From Smittium culicis (Eukaryota; Kickxellomycota; Harpellomycetes; Harpellales; Legeriomycetaceae): a stretch of 26,330 nt of DNA. The notes beneath the pieces are model-generated. The model made no database searches and was not told the DNA's origin. It worked only from the letters and a program-made list of their open reading frames with translations. The DNA lies in contig LSSN01004927.1 in NCBI GenBank assembly GCA_001970855.1, positions 1 through 26,330 of the forward strand. Reading direction: 5' to 3'. A program made the position numbers and the translations under genes. Positions 9,102 to 18,472 of the stretch are shown piece after piece; within the stretch, counting starts at the first letter, position 1; the number at the start of each line of letters is the position of its first letter.

Positions 9102-12100
9102 CTATGAAAAGTCATGGATTAAAGATCCAATATTGAACTCGTATACTTGTGGGTAGTGGTGGAGCATCATGTTCTTGCTGAACCGCAATTCGCTGAAACC
9201 TTTAGTGACATCGAGACATTTCGATAGAACCATTTTGCTTTGAGTTCCTTTTTCAAACTGGGGAATGATGTAGTGAACAAATCCAGATCCGAAGTAGCTT
9301 AAATTGTTTCCCAAATTGGATGCGAATATGCTTCCTATTTCGTCGCTTTCAGATGGGTCCTTTATAGAAATCGGCTGGTTCGACTTTTCTGGATCGATAA
9401 CGTAGACAGAACCAGGCGGGTATAGCTTCTCGTTATCCATACTTGCTCTAAGAGTTTTAATAATCGACAGGTGCCAATTTTCTAAATCCTTTATACTGTT
9501 TTTCATTTCTTTTAAAATCTTACTCTCTTTCCTTTTTGGCGTATTAGGAGGGGTTTTTGGGAAAGCCCAAGTTTTTATCCTATTGTGTATATCCGATAAA
9601 GGGGGAACTGAAATTGAAGCAGGGTTAAGTGTGGTTATATTTGTGTATAGGCTCGACAAGTGCTGAGAAAACGGAATATAGCTATTAAAAAACCCTTTAA
9701 CCGGCTCTGTAACTGAAGAATTGGAAGAAATAGGTTCTAAATCAGCGCAGCTTGAACTAGAATTAGGTTTTGGATTTTCCAAGTTAGTATTCAAGTAAGA
9801 AGGCTGCTCGCTAAAAGATTTAGCATCAGAGATACTAGAATCATCAGTATTGTAGCCTTCCTCAAGACTCAGGTCAATATCAAAAAGGCTGATGTTAAAG
9901 TAGTTTAGCTTACTTAGCAATTTATTCTTTTGCTTTGAAAAAGCATTTTTGACTATTTTTTCTACAATTTTGCGCTCATTGCTAAGAGTTGTAGTTACAG
10001 ATAGCAAGTCTACAATAGAACCTACAGACAAAAAGCTAAAAATGTCTTCGCTGTTTACAACAGTGGTTACTAAATTTTCTGAGTACAAAGACAATTCCGA
10101 GTTCACAACACACGGACTTCCATAATTAAAACATGATATTGGGCGATCGGAAACAAGGTCAAAGAAACTGCTTGTTAAAAATGTGTAGTTATATTTTGTA
10201 TTTTGTCTGGAGGAAGACCTTGCCCCACTTTCATTAGTGGCAGATCGAGTGTTTCTGTTTGAGAATAATAAGTTTGTTGCGTTTTCAGGGCCCATTGGAA
10301 TTGGCTTCGACCATAAAATCGAAAGTAGTGCTGCAACACCGCCTCCTAAAGAGTGACCACAGAGAACTAGTCCATATTGAGGAAATTCGCGAAGGGCGTT
10401 GCTTATTTCCATGAAAACTTCGCCACTAGGGTTAGCTAGCATTATAGCAGACTGCCACATTCCAGAGTGAACTTTAAATTCAGTTTCCTTGCTGATTGGA
10501 TGGTTAGATAAAATGATTCTTTTGTATGTACACATCATGTCAACAAATAAGTCTGAAACCCCCAAAGTTCCTCTTATGGCCAGCACAACAGATTTGGTAT
10601 AGTGATCGACTGCAATGTAGTGTACAGGCGCGTGAATACTAGGTTCACGGTAAAGTTGGGTATTGCTATAGTAAACATTCTTTGATGGTTCAGTATTCAT
10701 GTACCTTTTTTTGCGCAAACTCTGCTTACGAGAATCCTTTTTGCTTTTCTTAAAGTGGCTTGAGTAATTTCCAGAAGTATCGCTTTCGTCCAATAAATCC
10801 GAGCTAAACGAATGTCTAGATTTAGATCGTAACCGGCTTCCTTTGTTTTTGATTTCTTTGGAGCTTATTGAATATTTCACCTCTGGGCTGGATTCTTTTG
10901 AAAATATAGATGATGCATAGTTAATCGAGGATTTTGCAACATTTAAGGGAGCATTTATAAGTGATTTAAAAATACTATAGCCAGGAATTTGGAAATTATC
11001 AGGGTGTTTTGGATAGTTCTCAGAGTCAGTTCCAGAGGCAGCAGTATTTCGTCTATGCAATTTGGGGTCATGACCAGAAATACTTGTTTTTTTGCTTTTT
11101 TTGGAGCTAGAGTTATTTGAAAATGGGGATATGTATGAAGAAAACAAAAGATCAGAAATGTTGATACCAGTATGCTTGCAAAAAGCAAGATGATTAGGAT
11201 GGTCATTTACTTTTAAAGTTTTTTTAGAAGTTTTCTTTAGTCTGTAGCTATAAGAATTTGCAGATCTATTTTTGGTAAGGCTCCTTGTTGTGTTATTGAA
11301 TTTATCATTGTGAATAGAGTCAGAACCAAGTTTGACAGAATTTAAATTTGGTGACTTGCTACTGCGTTGGAGTGAAGATAATGGGTTTATTTTGTATGGT
11401 GAATTTGAAAGTATGTTATTTTTATTTGAGAATGAGTTAGAGTTCTCGAATTTTTTATCAATAGCCAAACTATTGTTCAAGCTGCTACTAGTGAAGCTTT
11501 CGGGTTTGCTCACGACTCTAGGCTTAATAGATATTGAATCGGGTTGGCTAGATGTTTCATCAAAGATGCTGGTGGAATTTGCAGGAATTGGCGAGCGAGA
11601 TAAATTTTTCTCAAACAAAGAGTCTTTATCACTTGAAATGGAGTATGACATAAGATGAGAAGAAATAGGATTGTCGCCATATTTATTAAGTAAAGATTTG
11701 ATATCAATCTGAGAACCATCTAAGCCCATAACTGACAAGAACTTTGCGCCATAAGCAGACATAGCAAAAGTGGCAAAGCGGGCGATGTTGAAAAGCAAAG
11801 GTTTATTTGGATATATTGAGTAGATATGACCATCATCGCTTTCGACATCATGGATTTTAGATGAATCTTGATTTATAATTGGAGTTGGTTCTGGAGATCT
11901 GCACGAAATTTCGGGAGAGTTGCAGTTAATAGAGTAATCAGAGAGAAAACATGGTTCGAGATCCGGTACTTCGATATTTGAAACAGTAAAATGGTCAATG
12001 GGGAGAGATGGGTTTAGTTTTGGGGAAGAGGGGAGACTGGGAGGAGCCGATTCAGTCTGAAAGTGGTAAATGCTTGGGTTTTCAAAGTCAACAAAGTCGA

Positions 12101-13466
12101 TTTTTTCGTTATTTTGATTCAATAAATCATCTTTGCGGTCAGTGAACAGATCAGAGCCAGTAAAGTTATCAGAATCTGAAAACAAAGAACTATGGCGTCT
12201 TTCTCTTGGGTAAACTTTAACGGGGTTAATAATATTTAGCGATAAAGTGCGGTTGCTTGGAGAGAATGAAGAGTTTTTAAATAAGAACGAGTTGTTTTTA
12301 GATATTGGGGCGGATTTAACTGGACTTGAATTTTTAACTGTTGTATTTAGGTGAAAATTATTGGTATTTGGGGAGGTATTGAGATCAAAATCGTCATTAT
12401 TGGAATTTGCAAGTTTAGAATTGAAAGAGTTTAGGGCGTTCGTAATTTGATCAAACCAATCATTTTCAGGTGATGAAGGTTCGTTCTGAGTATTTGAAGA
12501 TGTGGAATTTTCTTCAAAAGATATAGAACTTGTTGGTGGTTGACTTAAAGATTTTGCAATGATAATATTTTTGTAAAAGTCCTCTTCGTTGGGAATAATT
12601 ATGGTAGGGAGAGAATTTTTAGAATTTAGTAAGTTAGATGCATTGATAGAATTGAAGAGACCAGGGTGTCGGTTAAGCTGAGAAAAGCTTTTAGATTTAA
12701 TTCTGTTGGAGCTAATGCTCTTGTAGTTTCTTGGGCAAAATGGTTTATCCACTCCAAAGTTCGCATAAACCTGTTGAAGTTTTCGAGCGTTGGGCACCTT
12801 CCTGGTTACTAGTTGTAAAATTATCCAGGCAACTAGAGTTTTGGATACGATGAGCAAAGAGTTGAAAAGACCGTTATTTTTTAAAATCAGCTGGACTTCA
12901 GGATTTTTATCCCAGCCTTCACGCTTCACCAATTTAATAAATTCTTTTAGTACCGCAGAAGTTTCGGTATTACCAAACATGACTTCCAAAAGCCGTATAT
13001 TTTCTTCAGCTAGAAAGAAACCGAGTTCAACGCTTTTTCGGTAAATATGGAAGCTGTTTTGTACGGTAGATTCTATTAGTTCAATAGGCTTAGATACAAT
13101 GAAATTTGCTAAAGAGAAAATTCCAAACATATCAGAGTCACCTAGAAGGCTGGAAGATTTATTTTTTAATAAATCAGCGCCAGCATATATAGACTTCTTT
13201 TGGTGTTCAGAATTTATAGATATATATTCGAATAGTGAAACAGCTAGAATGCTGAGAAAACGAAGACTGATTCTGCTAGATTTAGAAATGAAGGAAACTA
13301 AGTCGGCCAAGTTTGGGTTTAGAATTTTGTCAGGATTTCGATTTTCGGATTTTAAGAGGAGTAGGAAATCATTTTCGTAGTCTATTGCGGAGCCTTTCGA
13401 CCAAGATTCGATATATTCTTCATCGTTCGAGTTGAAATCTACTTCATATGAGATAGAATTATCCAT
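9102..13466 (-). CDS. Class 3 lipase, sn-1 diacylglycerol lipase type
   Basis: A predicted serine hydrolase that cleaves acyl chains from glycerolipids, most like fungal relatives of animal diacylglycerol lipase; the true substrate cannot be read from sequence. The 1454-residue protein is one intronless frame. Hydrophobic stretches at about 66-82 and 201-220 suggest N-terminal membrane attachment. A conserved hydrophobic block follows at about 555-585, then a long Ser/Asn/Lys-rich region. The alpha/beta-hydrolase core starts near 949 with HYIAVDHYTKSVVLAIRGTLG. The likely catalytic triad is Ser1039 in GHSLGGG, Asp1141 in NSEDIF and His1437 in HHYPQVY. LYPPGSVYVI, just before the last strand, matches the diacylglycerol lipase pattern. 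About 300 residues separate Asp and His, much of it low complexity, in the place of the regulatory insert of animal enzymes. It is longer than most relatives because of these linkers. The start is the first ATG, followed by an acidic N-terminus. Confidence 0.9.
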   Translation of the reverse strand: MDNSISYEVDFNSNDEEYIESWSKGSAIDYENDFLLLLKSENRNPDKILNPNLADLVSFISKSSRISLRFLSILAVSLFEYISINSEHQKKSIYAGADLLKNKSSSLLGDSDMFGIFSLANFIVSKPIELIESTVQNSFHIYRKSVELGFFLAEENIRLLEVMFGNTETSAVLKEFIKLVKREGWDKNPEVQLILKNNGLFNSLLIVSKTLVAWIILQLVTRKVPNARKLQQVYANFGVDKPFCPRNYKSISSNRIKSKSFSQLNRHPGLFNSINASNLLNSKNSLPTIIIPNEEDFYKNIIIAKSLSQPPTSSISFEENSTSSNTQNEPSSPENDWFDQITNALNSFNSKLANSNNDDFDLNTSPNTNNFHLNTTVKNSSPVKSAPISKNNSFLFKNSSFSPSNRTLSLNIINPVKVYPRERRHSSLFSDSDNFTGSDLFTDRKDDLLNQNNEKIDFVDFENPSIYHFQTESAPPSLPSSPKLNPSLPIDHFTVSNIEVPDLEPCFLSDYSINCNSPEISCRSPEPTPIINQDSSKIHDVESDDGHIYSIYPNKPLLFNIARFATFAMSAYGAKFLSVMGLDGSQIDIKSLLNKYGDNPISSHLMSYSISSDKDSLFEKNLSRSPIPANSTSIFDETSSQPDSISIKPRVVSKPESFTSSSLNNSLAIDKKFENSNSFSNKNNILSNSPYKINPLSSLQRSSKSPNLNSVKLGSDSIHNDKFNNTTRSLTKNRSANSYSYRLKKTSKKTLKVNDHPNHLAFCKHTGINISDLLFSSYISPFSNNSSSKKSKKTSISGHDPKLHRRNTAASGTDSENYPKHPDNFQIPGYSIFKSLINAPLNVAKSSINYASSIFSKESSPEVKYSISSKEIKNKGSRLRSKSRHSFSSDLLDESDTSGNYSSHFKKSKKDSRKQSLRKKRYMNTEPSKNVYYSNTQLYREPSIHAPVHYIAVDHYTKSVVLAIRGTLGVSDLFVDMMCTYKRIILSNHPISKETEFKVHSGMWQSAIMLANPSGEVFMEISNALREFPQYGLVLCGHSLGGGVAALLSILWSKPIPMGPENATNLLFSNRNTRSATNESGARSSSRQNTKYNYTFLTSSFFDLVSDRPISCFNYGSPCVVNSELSLYSENLVTTVVNSEDIFSFLSVGSIVDLLSVTTTLSNERKIVEKIVKNAFSKQKNKLLSKLNYFNISLFDIDLSLEEGYNTDDSSISDAKSFSEQPSYLNTNLENPKPNSSSSCADLEPISSNSSVTEPVKGFFNSYIPFSQHLSSLYTNITTLNPASISVPPLSDIHNRIKTWAFPKTPPNTPKRKESKILKEMKNSIKDLENWHLSIIKTLRASMDNEKLYPPGSVYVIDPEKSNQPISIKDPSESDEIGSIFASNLGNNLSYFGSGFVHYIIPQFEKGTQSKMVLSKCLDVTKGFSELRFSKNMMLHHYPQVYEFNIGSLIHDFS

Positions 13467-13989
13467 ATATAATAAAACAAATACAGGTTAAATTGAAGGA
13501 ATTGGCGAGACTTTATTAGAGAAATAGAGAAATGAGAAGTATTAGAGTAGTAGAGAAAATAAAAAAAGTCTAAAATAAATTAAAATTGATGATAAACGTC
13601 CAAGTATATAAAAATAAAAATAATTTTCTAGTAGAATTAGGTAGAATAAGATGTATAAATATATAAGGGTAGATATGAATGACTATAATAATCTAAAGAG
13701 CAGATATATTTAGGGGAATGTAAATAAACACTAAGCTTTCAATGAACATTTAACGGATTTTTAATCTTACGAAATTATATGAGTAGTTGATAGCTCTAAT
13801 ATAAGCCAAGGTTGCATTTATTGCTGTGAATTCCCATGAAGCTTCATAAGGATTGGCTGCAGAGACTTTATCTAAAAATGTAGTTTAGAATATAAATAGC
13901 TGGTTCGAGCATTAAATAGAAAGTTTAGGAAATAAATTTCTGACAATATTCCCAATCACATTCACAAAAAAAAAAAATAAACATTTGCA

Positions 13990-14379
13990 TGACTAAAATA
14001 AAAATAAAAGCAAAGTAATTTACTAAGGATTTCCTAACGACATAAAAAACTCCAAATAAAGCATCAAGGAAACTCCTCTACTTGCCGAGTAAATAATTAT
14101 CCCTTCAAATGAAAATGTGAAAAAGCTTTCTTTATTTAATGCTAGCAAATTAGGTCAAAGAGTCTAATATTATTTGCGCCTTTGCTCTCTATCAGCAGGC
14201 TATGATAAAACTATAAAATAATGCACATTGATTCGCCTATGATTTTTATACAGCTTATCAATTCGATAAATAGAATTAAACCGCCTATAAACATAGAAAT
14301 TAAAGGCTATATTATTCATAGATAGCACCACTGACTAATTTAGACTGTTATAAATCAGCAACTGAACATCGCATGACTA
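13990..14379. repeat. Recurring GCATGACTA motif (two of three copies)
   Basis: GCATGACTA occurs at about 13988 and at 14371-14379, and again at 21184-21192. The second and third copies share the exact 14-mer ACATCGCATGACTA (14366-14379 and 21179-21192). The first and third copies are both preceded by a similar CACAAAAAAAA run about 20 nt upstream. All are in non-coding DNA. This may be a binding site or a fragment of a dispersed element. Confidence 0.3.
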
Positions 14380-15154
14380 CTGCTAAAATAACTGGGGAAA
14401 AATATCTACATAAACATGACTAAAACCACGCTTTAGTTTTTCTTGCATCTTTTTTTGAAAACAATTCAAGATTGTTAAAATCTGATAATTAAAAAGAAAT
14501 TCAGCAACAGAATTATCTTTCTTAAATCTCAGCTAGGTTATTTTTACGTCTAACCAATGATTAGCAAATGTTGTGAAGGATTAACTAGACAGTCCCTCAG
14601 CCAAATAACAGATTTACATTTTTAGCCTGGATTTGCATTTTCCCTCACACATTTAATATAAACTTCACTTGACCTCCAAATCACAATAATAGTTATAAAT
14701 ATTGTAGTTGTAAAAGTGTGTATCTTTTGCAAATTTTCTATTTATTTAACTATACTTGTATTTTATTTTCTCCTAAAAAATATTTCAAATCAAATTATAT
14801 GGCGAATTATCTACCAACATTACTTGGAAAATTCGAAATAATCTTTCCAGATAAGCCAATATTATTTTTCGATATAGTACATTTGTACCAATGGTTTTAA
14901 GCTGCAAAATGGTATTGACTTATCTTAGTATCTCGTATCTAACAAGCTCTTTTCATATAAATGAACTTGAACAAAATGCTATAAAGATATTCAGCAGTTA
15001 GAAAAAATATGCAGTTCCAAATAAACAAATAAATACATACACCGCTTCATACAGAAATTAAAAAATGCATAAGTCATTTGCATGAATTGCTTTCTGAAGC
15101 ATATGGCTGAATTGTATCTATGTAAAAAAAACGTGTAAATACTATTCATTTAAC

Positions 15155-15313
15155 CCTTTCGCATTCAACTCTGATTAAAAAACAAATTCATTGATTCGTT
15201 CATTATTTAAAATTTAATGTTATTTGTTGATTATCTACATCAATCCAATAATTAAACGCGTTTCAGAGTTATATCACTATTATTGATGGCAGTTGACTGG
15301 GTTTGATGTATCA
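15155..15313. repeat. Diverged intergenic repeat, copy B
   Basis: Partner of the copy at 7704-7863, in the same orientation, about 65 % identical overall with a single 1-nt gap seen by eye. The best-kept parts are TGATTCGTTCAT at 15192-15203, CCAATAATT at 15245-15253 and ATCA at the right end. This copy is 1.7 kb upstream of the lipase start and 1.2 kb beyond the CMS1 stop, so it is not tied to one promoter distance. Outside the stated limits the similarity fades. Confidence 0.5.
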
Positions 15314-15558
15314 TGACATTGAATCATTTGCTGAAGTATTACATGTATTTTCATGGTTTATACTAAGTTTTTTTTTTTTCCTGGGATGAAAAGCCGAAAC
15401 CATTAAACTTGTTGTGCTTTTGGGCAATATAGTATACTTTCTCTTTTTATGTAAGCGTAGAAACATTCTTTTCCATTAAAGATTATTTTAAACCTGCATT
15501 AATGTTGTTAAACCGATAATTATAATTAATCGAATACCGAATCCTAGATGTTCCAAAA

Positions 15559-15584
15559 TGCAATCAATTTTGAAAATTGTTGCA
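15559..15584. repeat. Near-perfect inverted repeat
   Basis: TGCAATCAATTTT pairs with AAAATTGTTGCA around a single central G, with one unpaired T in the left arm. It includes GC pairs and so is somewhat less likely by chance than the purely AT palindromes of this region. It is non-coding, with no known role. Confidence 0.4.
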
Positions 15585-16492
15585 ATTAATTCTTTGCTTA
15601 AATTTATTTCAGCTGATTTTAGCTTGGATCAGAGCATATCTTTGTTAGGTGTATATGAAAAATATTATACCAGTAACTAGTTGCTTCAAATGCATTTTTT
15701 TAACTCGGGCAAAGATATTAAAAGCTAAACACTCTAGAGAAAAAGCGTTTAAGATATCTGTCTTGCTAATTAATATCAAGAATATAGTGAAATTTTATTT
15801 CCGTTCCTCTGAAAAAAAAAGGACTAGTGAGTATATATTAATATTGGTACCAAAAAGTTTTTGTAACTTTTAGACCAAATTAAATAAAACAAAAAACCTT
15901 TAAAATCAAAACAGTTAGGATTTCAAATTAGATAATAAGAGTAAGCCTAATCGAAGCAAAATTTCTAATGTAAATAAAAGAAAAAAATTTTTTCCTTTAA
16001 ATTGTCTCAGTTCAAAAAATTTCATAATTATAAAAATAAAAGAAATTATAGTCTACTTGATTATTTCATGTCCTGACTAAATTCAGTTCATTGAGAGCTG
16101 AGTAATTTTTATACTGGCAAAAAATCAAAAAATCTGATTAAATGTTCTAAATTATCAAATTATAGCACTCAAATATTACAGCAAATGTATTTACTGAGAT
16201 AATAAAAATTTTTCTCGTCTAACTACTGATAATTAGTTGCAGATAATTAATATTCAATTATACCAGTATACTTATTTATTAAAAAAAGGAACAAAAATTA
16301 AAAATATATTGTAAAAAAACTTTTTATTATCATAATTTGGAAATAACCTATTATAAATGTAATTATCGAATCATTGAAAGCAGCAATAGACTTGGGATTT
16401 AAAAAAAAAAGGCTGGAGGACTTTAATGTTCCTATGAGAAAATAATAATAATTCCAGTCTAAATTACCAGTGCTTATCAGAAATTTATTAAA

Positions 16493-16502
16493 GGGGGGGG
16501 GG
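16493..16502. repeat. G10 homopolymer tract
   Basis: Ten consecutive G residues on the plus strand in DNA that is otherwise very AT-rich, 37 bp past the CMS1 stop codon. In the CMS1 transcript it would be a C10 run early in the 3' untranslated region. It is a candidate polymorphic microsatellite. A sequencing or assembly artefact is possible. Confidence 0.75.
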
Positions 16503-16538
16503 TTAAATGGTAAAAAAAAGAAAGTGTATCCAAATTAA

Positions 16539-17594
16539 TTATATTAGGACAATTTTCGTCGAATCTGAGGCAGAGTGTGGATATAATTCGTTTTTCCATA
16601 GGATACTTAGATCCTTTCTAGTGTCATCCATATCAATAACAGTTCGCATTTTATTATCTCTTTGACAATCGATAATTAAAAGGGATAGATTAGAAGTGTC
16701 GAGTTTTTCTATTAATAAAAAAAATCATAGATTAGATTTAATAGGTAAATTTGAATAAATAAACGGCAATACTTAATTCAAGGAGTTTAAGGAGTCTATT
16801 AGGTGTTCCGACAGCTACGTCTATTTCATTCTTTTGTAGAAAATCTATTTGTTCGTCTATTTTCATATGCTTACTAAACAATTTACCAACTTTCAAGTTA
16901 GACCCAGTTTTAATATCCCTAAAAACAATGTATAAATAAGTTGTTAATTAAGTAACAAAAGAATTAACAAAAATATATTGTTATACATTATGTATCATAA
17001 GTAAAATCAAAAAAAAAATCATAAAAGCGAATTCTTTGAGAACCTGACAACAGAGACAGAACGGATTGCAGAACTGCAAATTACCAAAATCTTTGGAGCG
17101 CCAAATTTAGGCTGAGATTTATTTTTAGTGTCCATTGGGAATATTTCTGGATTCTTTAAAGCAGATCTAACAATATCTCTAAAAGGATTCTGACCTGTTT
17201 TGGAGTCAAGCAAATCAACCATAAAGTCTTCTGGCTTTGCTTGGAAGCTTGATAACTCTAACGATGATAGCTTTGAGAAAGCTTTCTTTAGCATATCATT
17301 GAATAATTCCGCTTGCCCTTGTGTTGAGCTTGGGATTATGAGAGTTCTTTTTCCGCCTTTGCTCTTCTACAGATTATAGATTTTAATCGACTGTATTGAT
17401 TTATATCCGAAAATGGATTAGTTAATGCTAAATAAATAAAAACTAACCTTTTCTTTTGGAGATTTCTTTGCTTGTTTTGGCTTGGCTTGGATCTCTTCTT
17501 CTGAATCCAGCTTTCGTTTACTTGCGGACTTTATATCTGGAGTTAACGAGAATTCGCTTTCGATATAAAAATCATCGTCTAGTGTATCACCCAT
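16539..17594 (-). CDS. CMS1: Cms1-like 90S pre-ribosome protein, four exons
   Basis: Cms1/CMSS1 proteins associate with the U3-containing 90S pre-ribosome in the nucleolus during small-subunit assembly. Exons in transcript order: 17594-17448, 17366-17044, 16918-16773 and 16708-16539. The introns are 81, 125 and 64 nt, and the frame is kept throughout. The product is 261 residues, in the family range (about 280-290 in yeast and human). The N-terminus is acidic, then Lys-rich, likely a nucleolar signal. The conserved core follows: KILVICSSAIRSVSVVR at 141-157, LFSKHMKIDEQ at about 170-180, VGTPNRL at 193-199 and LLIIDCQRD at 215-223, ending in an arm with DIRKEL-like spacing (DTRKDL). The layout recalls a degenerate DEAD-box RecA domain without Walker A or DEAD. 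Donors are GTTAGT, GTTCTC and GTATTG; the second is weak but is the only one that keeps the core motif. An unspliced reading would stop after VVR plus seven residues. The start is the first in-frame ATG. Confidence 0.88.
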
Positions 17595-18472
17595 AATTGA
17601 ACTATTGCCTATAAATCTTTTCTTTTTTTTGTAAAATTGAGTATATAAATGAGATGTATTTAATATCTAAGAGCTTTTTCAAAATTTGCAACTATATTTT
17701 TCTACACCTAAAAAAAAGTTTTCGATGCAAGAAACCTTCAATTTTTTTTTATTTGATCTAGGTCTTATAACCAATGGGAGCTGCAGATTCTTGTCGAAAA
17801 AATGAATAAATTGAATTTCTGTAATAAATTTTTCCGCCGTTCATTCTAACTTAATATTATCCGCTAATTATCTATGCACTACTTTAATACACTGCGATTA
17901 TTCGCTAGAAGATACTCACTTCTTCACATAAGAAACACTATTCGCTAGCAGACATGCTCCTGCTCTTACTTTCATTTCCATTCGACATCTCGACTGAGGG
18001 CTATCCAATAAACTCAAATAATAGGCAGATTCATAAAGATATTAACGGCAAGTTTATTAGGCGCGCTTATTTCCTTTATTGCTGTATCCAATTATCGAAT
18101 TTATATGATTTTCTTCTGTTGGTTTTTTGTTGTTTACTTTGTGAAAGTATGCGCCAGCAAAGTATGCTCATTTTCGATTTTTGCGTTGCTAAGCTTTATC
18201 CTTGTGTAATTTCTCCTGTCTACATTCGTTAAAGATAAATCAAACAATAATACTTCTATAGTCGATCGGAAATAGCTACTACAAAATTTTCTAATTTTCT
18301 TGAAATTATTCTTACCGCTTTTTACTCTTCGAGTTTTCTAGACGATAATTATTTCAACAACAATTTTTCCATCCAAGCTATAATTCGATTTTACCTCATC
18401 AACCGATTAAAACAAATTATACATTTCATTCAAATCCTCTATTATTTACAGTTCTACAAAAATATCCCGATA
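17595..18472. promoter_or_regulatory. Divergent promoter region of CMS1 and gamma-tubulin
   Basis: 878 bp separate the two start codons, which point away from each other, so this stretch must hold both promoters and both 5' leaders. It has poly-T and poly-A runs near the CMS1 side (about 17620-17750), a plus-strand CCAAT at 17771-17775, and a 14-nt direct repeat at 17899 and 17939. The 92-codon frame at 17954-18232 (plus) is rich in Leu, Cys and Phe, resembles nothing I know, and ends before the gamma-tubulin start, so it is not called. No convincing TATA box is seen for either gene. Confidence 0.7.
17899..17952. repeat. 14-nt direct repeat in the divergent promoter
   Basis: TATTCGCTAG[A/C]AGA occurs at 17899-17912 and again at 17939-17952, start to start 40 bp, with one mismatch. 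It lies near the middle of the region between CMS1 and gamma-tubulin. About four helical turns of spacing would put both sites on the same DNA face, as expected for a transcription-factor pair, but this is inference. Confidence 0.5.

Larger units (their letters stand above)
13467..16538. other. Intergenic region between CMS1 3' end and lipase promoter
   Basis: About 3.1 kb of AT-rich DNA. The left part should carry the promoter and 5' leader of the minus-strand lipase gene; TATA-like strings occur at about 13605 and 13653-13666, but none stands out. The right end is the 3' flank of CMS1. Listed separately are repeat copy B, a near-palindrome at 15559, GCATGACTA motifs and a G10 tract. Open frames of 60 and 74 codons at 14718 and 15649 (plus) have biased composition and no recognisable family, so they are not called. 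A GGTTCGAG string at 13906 lacks the rest of a tRNA. Confidence 0.6.

Noticed and set aside
13905..13915. GGTTCGAG string resembling a tRNA B box
   Set aside because: The invariant CC is missing and no A box, acceptor pairing or anticodon stem can be drawn around it. Similar strings at 7308, 9376 and 11952 fall inside coding genes.
16539..17594. Reading the CMS1 middle exon as a separate 91-residue protein
   Set aside because: That frame (17019-17294) reads into an intron at its end; splicing joins the conserved core of the Cms1 family in frame.
17954..18232. 92-codon open frame with a hydrophobic start resembling a signal peptide
   Set aside because: It sits inside the divergent promoter, has no family resemblance, and the start of similarity to a signal peptide is just a Leu run. 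No splice extension improved it.
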